Source: Chryseobacterium salivictor | GTDB lineage: Bacteria > Bacteroidota > Bacteroidia > Flavobacteriales > Weeksellaceae | DNA length: 64,000 nt | Direction of reading: 5' to 3' | Assembly (NCBI RefSeq): GCF_004359195.1 | Contig: NZ_CP037954.1 | Location: forward strand, 868,001-932,000 | Shown: positions 8,937 to 18,249 of the stretch, piece by piece | Position numbering within the stretch: position 1 is the first letter of the stretch | Layout: every line of letters begins with the position of its first letter | The notes under the pieces: generated by a model | The model's input: the letters and a program-made list of their open reading frames with translations, nothing else | Database searches by the model: none | Told to the model about the DNA's origin: nothing | Translations under genes and position numbers: made by a program

Positions 8937-11318
8937 TTATTTGTTAAAATCGATATCGTCGCCGGTATTGATATTTTCATTAACGTTATCTTCTTTTCTT
9001 GCCGACGGTTTTTTGACTGGATTTATGGGCTCTTCCTGCTTTGGATTCTTGATTTCATCGATGGTTTGCAAACCTCCATCGTCGCCATAGCCACCAAGTC
9101 CATTCAGATCGCCGCAATTTCCGGTCCAGTTAGATGGTTTCACAAATTTATCTTCGGGTGAAATTCCCAGTTCTTTATCTGCCCAAACTTTTTTCATGTA
9201 AATCGCCCAAATCGGTAAGGCCATTTTCGCACCCTGTCCTTCACCTGTTCCACGGAAATGCGTCGCCCGGTCTTCCCAGCCAACCCAAACGCCCGTTGCA
9301 AGATTCGGGGTAATTCCCATAAACCAACCATCGGAGTTATTTTGGGTCGTTCCCGTTTTACCTGCGATTTCAATTCCTTTCGGAACTCCTCTTCGCGCTA
9401 ATTCTCCGGAAGCTGTTCCGAATTCTGTTACGCCTTTCATCAAATCGATCATGGTGTAAGCGTACAGTTCGTTCATCACTTCCCTCGATACAGGTTTTAC
9501 TTCTTTAATGACTCTTCCGTTGGCATCTTCGATTCTCCAGATCATTTCGGGCTTAATGTAATTTCCGTAATTGGCAAAAGTACTGTAAGCGCCCAGCATT
9601 TCGTATATCGTAATATCTGAAGAACCTAATGCCACCGCATATTCATTCGGAATTTCTTCGGTTACTCCCAAATCACGGGCAGTCTGTATAACACTTTTCA
9701 CACCGGTCATTTCTATCAACCGAACCGCTACGGGGTTTTTAGAATGCGCAAGTGCATCTCTTAAAGTTAGATTTCCGCCTGAACCCTGCACTTTCCAACT
9801 TCCTTTGACATAAGTCGCATTAGAAACGGTAGAACAAGGCGTCATTCCTAATTTCATAATTGCGGTGGCATAAACAAACGGTTTAAAGGTTGACCCTACC
9901 TGTCTTTTACCTTGTTTTATGTGGTCGTACTGAAAATGCTCCCAGTTGATTCCTCCTACCCAGGCTTTTATCTCACCTGTTGCGGGAACCATCGACATCA
10001 ATCCTGCCTGTGCAATTTGTTTATGATACCGGATAGAATCCCACGGCGACATTTCTACTTCTTCTTCACCAGCCCAAGTAAATCTCGAAGTTTTGATCGG
10101 TTTTTTAAAATCGAGCATAATTGAATCTTCCGGCACACCAGCATTTTTCAATTGCTTGTATCTTCCAGTCCGCTTCATCGCACTGAGCATGATGGAGCTG
10201 ATCTGACTATCATTAATTAAATAAAAAGGTCTTTGTTTTCTGCCTCTCTGTTCGGCATCAAATCTACTTTGCAGATCGGTTAAATGTTCTTTAATCGCCT
10301 CTTCAGCATAGGTTTGCATTTTCGAATCCAGCGTGGTGTAAATTTTCAGACCATCTTTAAATAAATTTAAAGTTTTGCCGGTATTCTTTTCATAATCTTT
10401 TATATAGCTCTCGATTTCTTTTCTCAGATAATACTTGTAGTAAGCCGAATAGCCTTCATCAATAGATTTAACGGGATGAAAGTCAACATCGATAGGCGTT
10501 GCCACCGCTTTTTCATAGGTTGACTGATCGAGATAACCCGTTTTCAACATCTGATCAAGCACCACATCTCTTCTGCGTTTTGCTCTTTCCGGATTCCGCA
10601 TAGGATTATTTGCAACCGGTGCTTCAAGCATTGCTACAAACATGGCAGCTTCCGGCAAAGTGAGTTGACTTGCTTTTTTATTAAAATAAATTCGGGACGC
10701 CATTTCGATTCCGTTGGCGTTATTTACAAAATCAAATTTGTTGAAATAAAGGGTGATGATTTCTTCTTTGGTATAGCGCTTTTCTAAACTTACGGCAACG
10801 ACCCACTCCTTTAACTTCTGAAAAGATCTTTGTACACTGTTTTGCGACGCTGCTCCTGTAAACAACAGCTTTGCCAACTGCTGGGTAATGGTAGAACCAC
10901 CACCGCGTTTTCCGCCAAAGGCAACTGCACGCGCAACTGACTGCAGATCAATCCCGGAGTGCTCTTTAAACCGTTCATCTTCTTTTGCCTGCAAGGCATA
11001 AATTAAAAAGGGTGGCAATTCCTTATAAGTAATCGGTTGCGTTTTTTCTTTTTCAAACTTGCCCAACATCTGCCCATCTGAAGAATAAATTTCAGATGCC
11101 ACATAAATATCCGGATTTTCAAGTTCTTTTACATCGGGCATGTCACCAAGAAAACCTTGCGACACGGCAAAAAATATTCCTGCGATTCCCACGATGAGAA
11201 GAATGAGTGCAGTCCAAACAAATTTCACCCATTTTTTCCAGCCAGTGTTTTTGGCTTTTTTTGGAGGAAGCGGAAATTTTTGTTGCGGTTTACTTCCTTT
11301 GTTCTGTGTGTTTTCCAT
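8937..11318 (-). CDS. mrcA: Class A penicillin-binding protein 1A (GT51 plus transpeptidase)
   Basis: Bifunctional peptidoglycan synthase of 793 residues. Cytoplasmic basic tail, one anchor helix about residues 33-53, GT51 domain about 85-260 with catalytic Glu113 in KEDERFKEHSG and GGSTITQQLAKLLF, then the transpeptidase with Ser476 of STFK, Ser526-Lys-Asn and KTGTT from 654. The last 100 residues are rich in Asp/Asn/Gly with no recognised domain. Follows gldH by 8 bases and precedes a terminator, so it is the last gene of a ricT-gldH-PBP1A unit. Symbol by homology; ponA is used in some genera. Confidence 0.95.
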   Translation of the reverse strand: MENTQNKGSKPQQKFPLPPKKAKNTGWKKWVKFVWTALILLIVGIAGIFFAVSQGFLGDMPDVKELENPDIYVASEIYSSDGQMLGKFEKEKTQPITYKELPPFLIYALQAKEDERFKEHSGIDLQSVARAVAFGGKRGGGSTITQQLAKLLFTGAASQNSVQRSFQKLKEWVVAVSLEKRYTKEEIITLYFNKFDFVNNANGIEMASRIYFNKKASQLTLPEAAMFVAMLEAPVANNPMRNPERAKRRRDVVLDQMLKTGYLDQSTYEKAVATPIDVDFHPVKSIDEGYSAYYKYYLRKEIESYIKDYEKNTGKTLNLFKDGLKIYTTLDSKMQTYAEEAIKEHLTDLQSRFDAEQRGRKQRPFYLINDSQISSIMLSAMKRTGRYKQLKNAGVPEDSIMLDFKKPIKTSRFTWAGEEEVEMSPWDSIRYHKQIAQAGLMSMVPATGEIKAWVGGINWEHFQYDHIKQGKRQVGSTFKPFVYATAIMKLGMTPCSTVSNATYVKGSWKVQGSGGNLTLRDALAHSKNPVAVRLIEMTGVKSVIQTARDLGVTEEIPNEYAVALGSSDITIYEMLGAYSTFANYGNYIKPEMIWRIEDANGRVIKEVKPVSREVMNELYAYTMIDLMKGVTEFGTASGELARRGVPKGIEIAGKTGTTQNNSDGWFMGITPNLATGVWVGWEDRATHFRGTGEGQGAKMALPIWAIYMKKVWADKELGISPEDKFVKPSNWTGNCGDLNGLGGYGDDGGLQTIDEIKNPKQEEPINPVKKPSARKEDNVNENINTGDDIDFNK

Positions 11319-11326
11319 AAATAAGT

Positions 11327-11791
11327 TTACGGTTGTGCTGTTTCTATTTTTACGCCAATATCTTCAATTCCGGGCAGGTTATCATTTCTCATCGCCTGAA
11401 TAATCCCGATGGAATAATCACCGTTAGCCGGAAATTTATAATCTAATTTATACTGAAAGAGGGTTTCTTTGGTATCGCCGAAACCTTTTCCTATCCACCT
11501 GCCGTTGGGTTCTGCCAAAATATAATTCAGGGTATCTGTACTCTTCTTTTTCGTCTGCCCATCATGGAAATTAACTATCAACCTGATATTGCTGTACGGA
11601 TAATCGTTATTATTTCTTACAACAAATATAATATTTTTTGCTTTTTGAGCATCTGTTACTTTAAAGTCAAATTTCTGTTCTGCTTTTTTGTCCCATTTTC
11701 CATTGAGATTATTCACGAACACCTGTTCAGCATCTTTGCTGCAACTGGCAAGAAAAAGCAAAACGAAAAAAGCACCCATTATCTTATGCAT
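11327..11791 (-). CDS. gldH: Gliding-motility lipoprotein GldH
   Basis: Flavobacteriia-specific lipoprotein connected to gliding and the type IX secretion apparatus. I place the start at ATG 11791 (MHKIMGAFF), which gives a signal peptide and lipobox LFLASC with Cys close to residue 19; longer readings from 11857 have no signal at the N-terminus. The mature 130 residues have a beta-rich pattern (FKVTDAQKAKNIIFVVRNNN, WIGKGFGDTKE) fitting GldH. The start overlaps the last codons of ricT, suggesting coupled translation. Presence of gldH alone does not prove gliding, as many non-gliding relatives keep it. Confidence 0.88.
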   Translation of the reverse strand: MHKIMGAFFVLLFLASCSKDAEQVFVNNLNGKWDKKAEQKFDFKVTDAQKAKNIIFVVRNNNDYPYSNIRLIVNFHDGQTKKKSTDTLNYILAEPNGRWIGKGFGDTKETLFQYKLDYKFPANGDYSIGIIQAMRNDNLPGIEDIGVKIETAQP

Positions 11792-13091
11792 TGTCATCAC
11801 GTTTTGGCTGAGGCTTCTTTTTAAAGTTTTTGGGCTTTTGTTGAGGTGGCTTTGCATTTGACTGGACTGGTTTATTAACAGGCTTTTCAGCTGGTTTTTC
11901 AGAAATTCTCTTTCTTTTTTCGCCTTGATTTGCCGCCGGTTTGTTCTCTGACTTTTGCTGGTTGTTTGGCTTTCTTTTATTTTGATTTTTACCTGTGTTT
12001 TTATTTCTTCTTTCGAAGCGGTCCATATTATTTTCCTGAATTAAATCTACTGATTTCACAGGGATATCATGAACTTTTACGTCTTCCAAAGGTGGTGCTT
12101 TCTCGCCTTTTTTATTTTTGGCAATCATCTTTTTCACATCCTGAACATCCAAATCATACCATGCCATTGAATGATCTGCATAAGCAAACCACATTCTCTT
12201 TTTGAAGACATCAATTTTAATACAGAACGCTTTTCCTTTTTCGGTATCAATGGTTGTTGACGATGGTGGAAAATCGCTCAGCGCATCCAAATAACTGTCG
12301 AGTTCATAGTTAAGGCAACATTTCAGCTTTCCACATTGGCCGGCTAGTTTCTGAGGATTGATGCTCAGTTGCTGATACCGTGCCGCATTAGTATTTACAG
12401 AACGGAAATCCGTCAGCCAGGTTGAACAGCACAACTCTCTTCCGCAGGACCCGATGCCTCCGACTTTTGCTGCTTCCTGCCGGAAACCGATCTGTTTCAT
12501 ATCAATCTTAGCGCGGAATAAAGAAGCGAATTCTTTAATCAGCTGGCGGAAATCCACCCGCGTTTCTGCGGTATAAAAAAAGGTAACTTTCGTGCCGTCA
12601 CCCTGGTATTCCACATCGGTGATTTTCATTTCAAGATTGAGTGCATACGCAATCTTTCTGGCCTGAATTTTTACGCTTTCTTCTTTTCCGCGGGCATCCT
12701 GCCATACCTCAATATCTTTTTGGTTGGCTAAACGGTAAATTTTCAGAGGGTTTTCTTCAGAGACATTTTTCTTTTTCATCTGAATTTTTACCAATTCTCC
12801 TGTAAGGCTTACTACACCTATATCGTGACCCGGACTAGATTCTACTGTGATAACGCTTCCCATATGAAGCGGTAATTTATTGACGTTTTTATAAAAAAAT
12901 TTGCGATCGTTCTTGAATCTTACTTCCACAAAATCTGTTTGAGATTGAGATGGATTGTTAATATTCGAAAGCCAATCGAAAACACTTAATTTATAGCTAT
13001 TCCCGCAAGTATCTACACTTCCACAGCCATTCGCGGATTTTGTTCCGCATGAATGGGACGAATCGCCGGATGTTTTACATCCACAACTCAT
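11784..13091 (-). CDS. ricT: PSP1/RicT-family protein
   Basis: Homologue of Bacillus YaaT/RicT, which with RicA and RicF forms an Fe-S complex affecting RNA maturation and development. The start chosen is ATG 13091 (MSCGCKTSG); upstream codons to 13172 are unlikely to be translated. Layout: Cys-rich N-terminus (CGC, SCG, GCG, TCG), PSP1 domain in the middle, then conserved cysteines GSCGRELCC and QCGKLKCCLNYE. The C-terminal 100 residues are a Lys/Pro/Asn/Gln-rich tail, probably disordered and perhaps nucleic-acid binding. No sporulation genes are here, so the Bacillus role cannot be carried over; I see no RicA or RicF. Confidence 0.88.
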   Translation of the reverse strand: MSCGCKTSGDSSHSCGTKSANGCGSVDTCGNSYKLSVFDWLSNINNPSQSQTDFVEVRFKNDRKFFYKNVNKLPLHMGSVITVESSPGHDIGVVSLTGELVKIQMKKKNVSEENPLKIYRLANQKDIEVWQDARGKEESVKIQARKIAYALNLEMKITDVEYQGDGTKVTFFYTAETRVDFRQLIKEFASLFRAKIDMKQIGFRQEAAKVGGIGSCGRELCCSTWLTDFRSVNTNAARYQQLSINPQKLAGQCGKLKCCLNYELDSYLDALSDFPPSSTTIDTEKGKAFCIKIDVFKKRMWFAYADHSMAWYDLDVQDVKKMIAKNKKGEKAPPLEDVKVHDIPVKSVDLIQENNMDRFERRNKNTGKNQNKRKPNNQQKSENKPAANQGEKRKRISEKPAEKPVNKPVQSNAKPPQQKPKNFKKKPQPKRDDNA

Positions 13092-13479
13092 ATTTATATT
13101 TTTATTATATGTTGCAAATTTACTATATTTTTTTTTGTATATTCCAATGAGAGTGAATTTAACAGTGTACATTTTTTAATTATACACAAATAAGTCAGTA
13201 TTTTATGAATAATTTAATGTTTTTTAAAATACTATGCAGATAATACAATTTAAAAATAAAAATACTTTTTGCCTTTATTGATTTCATTTAAATTAAACAA
13301 AAACTATATTTTGGGGTAAATCAATTTCATAAATGCTATTAATTAAGCATTTGCAGCTTTACTAAATAACGATTAGAATTAAACATTAGGCATGAAATAG
13401 CATTTGTTTAAAATAAATTAAGAATAATTAACATTTGTTTAGAAATTAATTTTATATTTGGAACATTAATAATGATTTT
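13092..13479. other. AT-rich divergent intergenic region
   Basis: 388 bases between ricT and the FadL-type gene without a credible ORF. Very A+T rich with repeated AATTTAAA and ATTAAT-like words. Holds the promoter of the gene at 13480 and presumably that of ricT. Confidence 0.6.
13434..13460 (+). promoter_or_regulatory. Candidate promoter for the FadL-type gene
   Basis: TTTG at 13434-13437 and TATATTTG at 13453-13460. The spacing of 15 is shorter than usual, so the -7 box is the stronger part. The ATG at 13480 lies 20 bases downstream. Confidence 0.4.
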
Positions 13480-14718
13480 ATGAAAAAAATAGTTTTAACA
13501 ACAGCATTGTTGGCTGGGGTTCTTGCTCACGCCGGAGGCTTTAGAGTTTCTTTACAAGGTGTAAAGCAATTAGCAATGGCTCACACAAGCGCGCATGCGG
13601 AGGATGCAAGTGTGACATTTTTCAATCCTGCAGGAATGTCTTTCATCCCTTCTAAATTAAGTGTTGCAGCTGGTGGTTTTGGTGCCAAATCAATTGTAAC
13701 CTACCAAAATTTATCTACTCTTGAATCTTATGAGACCAATAACCCTCTTGGAACTCCGGTTTATGCTGCGATAGCGTATAAAGTTTTAGACAATGTTTCT
13801 GTAGGATTTAATTTATCTACACCGTTTGGCAGTACTATTGAATGGCCTTCTGACTGGGCTGGCCGCGAAATCGTACAGCGCCTGGAGTTGAAAGCCTTTT
13901 ATTTTCAACCGATGATTTCATTTAAATTAGCGCCTTGGGCTTCTGTGGGTGGTAGTTACATCTATGCAAAAGGAAGTGTAAACTGGGACAAAGCGGTGAC
14001 TCAGTTAGGAGGAACCCTTAACCTGACAGATGATAAAGCGTCTGGTAGCGGTTTTGGCATTGGTTTTTATTTCCAACCTGATGAAAAATGGGACATAAGC
14101 ATTGCTTACCGCTCACCGATAGATATGGAAGCGAAAAATGGAAAAGTAAGCTTCGATATTTCTCCGGCTCTATATCCTTCTTTAGGTCTTGATGCCGCCG
14201 GAACAGATTCTTTCAAAGCAACCTTGCCTTTAGTAAATGAATATACTGTAGGTGTTACTTACAAGGTGACTCCGAAATGGTTGGTTTCTGCAGACTTTAA
14301 TTACAGCGGTTGGGACCGATACAGCCAGCTTACTTTGGATTTTGCAAATGCACCGATTGGGAATCAGCCGAACGATCCAACAGTTTTGGTTAGCCCGAAG
14401 AATTTCAAAAGCACCCAGACCTGGAGAGTGGGAACTCAGTATAAAATCAATGATATGATTGCAGCACGTGCCGGATATTATTATGACCAGTCGCCATATA
14501 CGGATGAGAATTTCCAGGCGGAAACACCATCTTTCGACTCTAATGTTATTACGGCCGGTTTAGGATTTAACATTGCTAAAGGATTTGGAGTAGATGTCGC
14601 AGGAGCAATTGCACTTCCAAAAAGCAGAGACGTGAAAAACTCTTTTAACAACTTCTTCGGACAGGCGAAAGCGAAAGCGTATTATTTCGGTTTAGGTCTC
14701 TCATATAACGTATTTTAA
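13480..14718 (+). CDS. OmpP1/FadL-family outer-membrane transporter
   Basis: 412-residue beta-barrel with a signal peptide (MKKIVLTTALLAGVLAHA) and the FadL N-terminal hatch pattern, including the NPA-like motif FFNPAGMSF. Alternating amphipathic strands fill the rest, ending in aromatic FGLGLSYNVF as outer-membrane proteins do. The family takes up long-chain fatty acids or other hydrophobic molecules. The next gene, 15 bases later, is a GDSL lipoprotein, so the pair may handle esters or lipids together (inference). Confidence 0.9.
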   Translation: MKKIVLTTALLAGVLAHAGGFRVSLQGVKQLAMAHTSAHAEDASVTFFNPAGMSFIPSKLSVAAGGFGAKSIVTYQNLSTLESYETNNPLGTPVYAAIAYKVLDNVSVGFNLSTPFGSTIEWPSDWAGREIVQRLELKAFYFQPMISFKLAPWASVGGSYIYAKGSVNWDKAVTQLGGTLNLTDDKASGSGFGIGFYFQPDEKWDISIAYRSPIDMEAKNGKVSFDISPALYPSLGLDAAGTDSFKATLPLVNEYTVGVTYKVTPKWLVSADFNYSGWDRYSQLTLDFANAPIGNQPNDPTVLVSPKNFKSTQTWRVGTQYKINDMIAARAGYYYDQSPYTDENFQAETPSFDSNVITAGLGFNIAKGFGVDVAGAIALPKSRDVKNSFNNFFGQAKAKAYYFGLGLSYNVF

Positions 14719-14732
14719 GATTTAATTTAATT

Positions 14733-16268
14733 ATGAAAAAAATATTAATTTCAACAATCGCTGTTTCAGCATTATTTTTTACAATAAGCTGTGAAACAGA
14801 TTTTGATACCGATGTAAGCAGCATTCAGGTTACCAATGGAGAAGCAAACTTTTCCAAATATGTTTCACTGGGAAACTCTTTGACCTCGGGATTCAGAGAC
14901 AACGCTTTGTACATTGACGGACAAAATGATTCCTACCCAAATATCATGGCCCAGCAAATGAAACTTGCAGGTGGCGGCGCTTTCGTGCAACCATTAATGG
15001 CGGATAATAACGGTGGATTGATCCTTGGCGGAACTGTAGTACAGGCTACCAAATTATATATTAAATCATTTACAAACGGTGCTCCTGATATTGTGAATGT
15101 AAATGCGACGCCAACTACAAATGTTGCTACAAAAATTACAGGTTCACTAAATAATATGGGAATACCGGGTGCGAAATCCTTTCACCTTATCACTCCTGGA
15201 TACGGAAATATTGCAGGCGTCTCAACAGGAACAGCAAATCCATATTATGCAAGATTTTCATCAAGTGCAACTTCCAGAGTGTTGGATGATGCGATTGCTC
15301 AAAAACCAACTTTCTATTCTTTGTGGATTGGAAACAATGATGTTTTAAGTTATGCTACAACCGGTGGAATGGGTACAGACCAAAAAGGAAATACCAACCC
15401 AGCGACTTATGGTCCAAATGACATCTCTGATCCGGCCGTGGTTGCAGGGTCAATTCAAACTATTTTACAAACTTTTAAAAATTCCGGCGTCACCAAGGGA
15501 GTTATTGCAAACATTCCTTCTGTCACTTCAATTCCTTACTTTACTACTGTTCCTTACAATCCGCTAACACCGGCAGCTTTAGGAGCAAATCTGAGTGTTT
15601 TGAATGCCAGTTTGTACACCACATTAAAACAAGCACTTACCGCTTTTGGGGCTGGAAATAGAATTAATTTACTTTCTGCTACTGCTACCAACCCAGTTTT
15701 AATTAAAGATGTGTCTTTAACTAATCTGTCTGCGGAACTTACCCTTGCATTAACTCCATCATTGGGAGCACCAACAGCAGCTGCTTTTGGTCAGATTTAT
15801 GGTCAGGCAAGACAAAGCACCCCAGGGGATTATATCCTGTTGCCAACGAAATCAGTAATTGGTTCTACAGTGTCGGGAGCACCAGCTTCGATCAATGTTT
15901 ATGGTATTTCATATCCTTTGGAAAATCAACATGTTTTAACAGAAGCAGAAGCAGCTAAAGTAAAAGCAGCTGTTGATGCATATAATGCTTCTATAAAATC
16001 ACTTGCAGACAGCTATGGATTAGCTTTCGTAGATGCAAATGCGAAAATGAATGAATTGAACGGCCTGTCCGGAATCCAGTTCGATGGTGTGAAATATACC
16101 GCAAAATTTGTTACAGGAGGAACTTTCTCTCTGGATGGAGTTCACCTAACAGGAAGAGGATATGCAATTGTTGCCAATGAATTTTTGAAAATGATTAACC
16201 AAAAATATAAATCCACTTTACCAATGGTAGAGGTGAATAAGTATCAAGGAGTAACATTCCCGAAATAA
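14733..16268 (+). CDS. SGNH/GDSL-type lipoprotein hydrolase
   Basis: 511 residues. Signal peptide with lipobox LFFTISC, so surface or periplasmic lipoprotein. SGNH blocks are visible: GNSLTSGF (block I; Asn replaces Asp of GDS), WIGNNDVL (block III, Asn) and DGVHLTGRGY (block V, Asp-x-x-His). The catalytic Ser is the one in GNS. A 250-residue stretch between blocks III and V is rich in Thr, Ala and Pro and longer than in small SGNH esterases. Pairs with the FadL-type gene upstream; terminator directly after. Substrate unknown. Confidence 0.85.
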   Translation: MKKILISTIAVSALFFTISCETDFDTDVSSIQVTNGEANFSKYVSLGNSLTSGFRDNALYIDGQNDSYPNIMAQQMKLAGGGAFVQPLMADNNGGLILGGTVVQATKLYIKSFTNGAPDIVNVNATPTTNVATKITGSLNNMGIPGAKSFHLITPGYGNIAGVSTGTANPYYARFSSSATSRVLDDAIAQKPTFYSLWIGNNDVLSYATTGGMGTDQKGNTNPATYGPNDISDPAVVAGSIQTILQTFKNSGVTKGVIANIPSVTSIPYFTTVPYNPLTPAALGANLSVLNASLYTTLKQALTAFGAGNRINLLSATATNPVLIKDVSLTNLSAELTLALTPSLGAPTAAAFGQIYGQARQSTPGDYILLPTKSVIGSTVSGAPASINVYGISYPLENQHVLTEAEAAKVKAAVDAYNASIKSLADSYGLAFVDANAKMNELNGLSGIQFDGVKYTAKFVTGGTFSLDGVHLTGRGYAIVANEFLKMINQKYKSTLPMVEVNKYQGVTFPK

Positions 16269-16290
16269 ATAAATAAAAATCATTAAACTT

Positions 16291-16328
16291 AAAACCACTT
16301 GAATTCTTCGAGTGGTTTTATTTTTTTT
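16291..16328 (+). terminator. Strong terminator after the GDSL gene
   Basis: 13-bp stem AAAACCACTTGAA / TTCGAGTGGTTTT with one G-T pair and a TTC loop, followed by A and then T8. Confidence 0.9.
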
Positions 16329-16335
16329 AAATTTG
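16328..16335 (+). promoter_or_regulatory. Candidate -7 box for prs
   Basis: TAAATTTG followed by C, 21 bases before the prs ATG and abutting the T-run of the previous terminator. No clear -33 box. Confidence 0.4.
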
Positions 16336-16356
16336 CACATCTAAAAAAAAGTAAAA

Positions 16357-17295
16357 ATGGCTGAGCAGGCAAGTTATTTATTCTCTACCAGGACGAGCAA
16401 AGTTTTGGCGGAAAAAATTGCACAATTTTATGGGCAAGAAATGGGGAAAATTAATTTCCAGGAATTTAGTGATGGGGAATTCGAACCCGTATTGGATGAA
16501 TCTGTTCGTGGTGGGCGGGTTTTTTTAATTGGATCCACTTTTCCACCGGCAGACAATCTTCTTGAGTTACTGCTCATGATTGATGCAGCCAAACGAGCAT
16601 CTGCAAAAAGTGTCACGGTAGTTTTGCCTTATTACGGTCTGGCAAGACAGGATCGAAAGGACCAACCCAGAGCTCCAATCGGCGCTAAACTGGTTGCAAA
16701 CCTACTCACCGCAGCTGGTGCAACCCGTGTGATGACCATGGATTTACACGCAGATCAAATCCAGGGATTTTTTGAAATTCCGGTAGATCATCTCTATGCC
16801 TCTACGATTTTCATTGAGTATATCCAGCAGTTAAAGTTAGAGGATCTTACGATCGCTTCACCGGATATGGGCGGTGCAAAAAGAGCAAAAAATTATGCAA
16901 GTCATCTTGGGGCAGACGTGGTAATCGCCTACAAAGAAAGAAAGAAAGCCAACGTTATCGAAGAAATGTTTTTGATTGGTCATGTAGAAGGGAGAAATGT
17001 AATCCTTATCGATGATATGATTGATACGGCGGGAACCCTCTGCAAAGCGGCAGATATTCTGATGGCTAACGGAGCGAAAACTGTCCGGGCAATGGCAACA
17101 CATGGTGTGCTTTCGGGGAAAGCGTATGAAAACATTGAGAACTCCAAACTTTTAGAAGTGATTGTCACCGATACAATTCCTATCAAAACAGAATTATCTT
17201 CAAAAATAAAAGTATTGTCCTGTGCAGAACTCTTTGCAGACGTGATGAAAATGGTTCATGAACACAAATCGATAAGCGATAAATTCATTATTTAA
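16357..17295 (+). CDS. prs: Ribose-phosphate pyrophosphokinase
   Basis: Makes PRPP from ribose-5-phosphate and ATP for nucleotide, histidine and NAD synthesis. 312 residues, normal for class I. Seen: RQDRKDQPRAPIGAKLVAN (ATP and ribose site), the Mg/ribose-phosphate region TMDLHADQIQGFF, SPDMGGAKRA, and the PRPP loop VILIDDMIDTAGTLC. Followed 48 bases later by rplY, an arrangement common in bacteria. Confidence 0.96.
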   Translation: MAEQASYLFSTRTSKVLAEKIAQFYGQEMGKINFQEFSDGEFEPVLDESVRGGRVFLIGSTFPPADNLLELLLMIDAAKRASAKSVTVVLPYYGLARQDRKDQPRAPIGAKLVANLLTAAGATRVMTMDLHADQIQGFFEIPVDHLYASTIFIEYIQQLKLEDLTIASPDMGGAKRAKNYASHLGADVVIAYKERKKANVIEEMFLIGHVEGRNVILIDDMIDTAGTLCKAADILMANGAKTVRAMATHGVLSGKAYENIENSKLLEVIVTDTIPIKTELSSKIKVLSCAELFADVMKMVHEHKSISDKFII

Positions 17296-17307
17296 AAAAA
17301 TAATTTA

Positions 17308-17315
17308 TATCTTTG
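17308..17315 (+). promoter_or_regulatory. Candidate -7 box for rplY
   Basis: TATCTTTG followed by C in the prs-rplY gap, 28 bases before the rplY ATG. rplY may therefore have its own promoter besides read-through from prs. Confidence 0.4.
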
Positions 17316-17343
17316 CAACCTTAAAATTTTTTAATATATTATA

Positions 17344-17979
17344 ATGAAATCAATTACAATTCAAGGTACAAAAAGAGAAAGCGTAGGCAAGAAGTCTACT
17401 AAAGCCTTACGTGATGCTGAATTAGTTCCTTGTGTTGTTTACGGAGGCGCCGAAACTTTAAATTTTTCTGCAGAAGAAAAATCTTTCAAAGGTTTGGTAT
17501 ATACTCCTGAAGCACACACGGTATCTATTGAGGTTGACGGAAAAACCATTCCTGCCGTACTTCAGGACATTCAGTTCCACCCACTGACAGACAAAATCCT
17601 ACACGCTGATTTCTATCAGTTGTCAGATGATAAACCTGTGGTGATGGAAGTTCCGGTAAAACTTACAGGACGTTCAAAAGGTGTTGTTGCCGGTGGTGCA
17701 ATGAGACAGTCTTTCAGAAAACTGAAAGTGAAAGCAATCCCTGCAAACCTTCCAGACGAAATCGTGGTAGATGTTACTCCACTTAAAATTGGCAGCAAAC
17801 TTTATGTTGGCGATATCAAAACAGAAGGATTCTCTTTCATGCATCCTGCCAACGCAGTAGTAGTTGCTGTTAAGATGTCCAGAACTGCAGCCAAAGGCGG
17901 TATGTCTGTTGACGAAGATGAAGAAGAAGAAACTCCAGCAGGAGACGCTCCAGCTACGGAAGAAACAAGTGCAGAATAA
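17344..17979 (+). CDS. rplY: 50S ribosomal protein L25 (CTC/TL5 form)
   Basis: Binds 5S rRNA in the large subunit. The 211-residue form has an N-terminal L25 domain ([19 protein letters not shown]) and a second beta domain ([16 protein letters not shown]), as in general stress protein CTC. The C-terminal 30 residues are an acidic Glu/Asp/Ala/Thr tail. Start ATG at 17344. A clear terminator follows. Confidence 0.95.
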   Translation: MKSITIQGTKRESVGKKSTKALRDAELVPCVVYGGAETLNFSAEEKSFKGLVYTPEAHTVSIEVDGKTIPAVLQDIQFHPLTDKILHADFYQLSDDKPVVMEVPVKLTGRSKGVVAGGAMRQSFRKLKVKAIPANLPDEIVVDVTPLKIGSKLYVGDIKTEGFSFMHPANAVVVAVKMSRTAAKGGMSVDEDEEEETPAGDAPATEETSAE

Positions 17980-17997
17980 ATCTACACTCAGTGATAT

Positions 17998-18030
17998 AAA
18001 GTCCCGCCCAGCAATGAGCGGGACTTTTTT
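17998..18030 (+). terminator. Terminator after rplY
   Basis: 10-bp stem AAAGTCCCGC / GCGGGACTTT with a 10-base loop, then T6. Confidence 0.9.
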
Positions 18031-18049
18031 ATAGATTCTGATGAGCCGT

Positions 18050-18160
18050 TTTATTTGGGCAGCTTCATCCGCCCTCCACTCCCGCTTTTTTCACGCCACT
18101 GCGTTCTGTGAAAAAGAGCTCCGTTCAGGTCGGGCTGCAGGATCAGGCATTTTTTCGAAA
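18050..18160. repeat. GC-rich intergenic repeat, copy 1
   Basis: Sits between the rplY terminator and the next gene and is far more GC-rich than its surroundings. Starts with TTTGGGCAGCTTCATCCGCC and contains the hairpin TTTTTCAC (18087-18094) / GTGAAAAA (18108-18115) around GCCACTGCGTTCT. It lacks a good ORF. From memory it resembles a dispersed intergenic repeat of Chryseobacterium-group genomes. Its opening resembles that of the element near 45354. Confidence 0.5.
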
Positions 18161-18249
18161 CCCGTCCTTAACTTAAAAGCCAGTTTCTAACTTTAGTAGT
18201 CAAGCTTCTCATTTATTTTAATTATTTTTACTTTTCAAAACAAATTGTT

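Noticed and set aside
14870..14890. GNS in place of GDS in the GDSL lipoprotein as a dead hydrolase
   Set aside because: The catalytic Ser, the block III Asn and the Asp-His pair remain; Asn at the D position is tolerated in many SGNH relatives.
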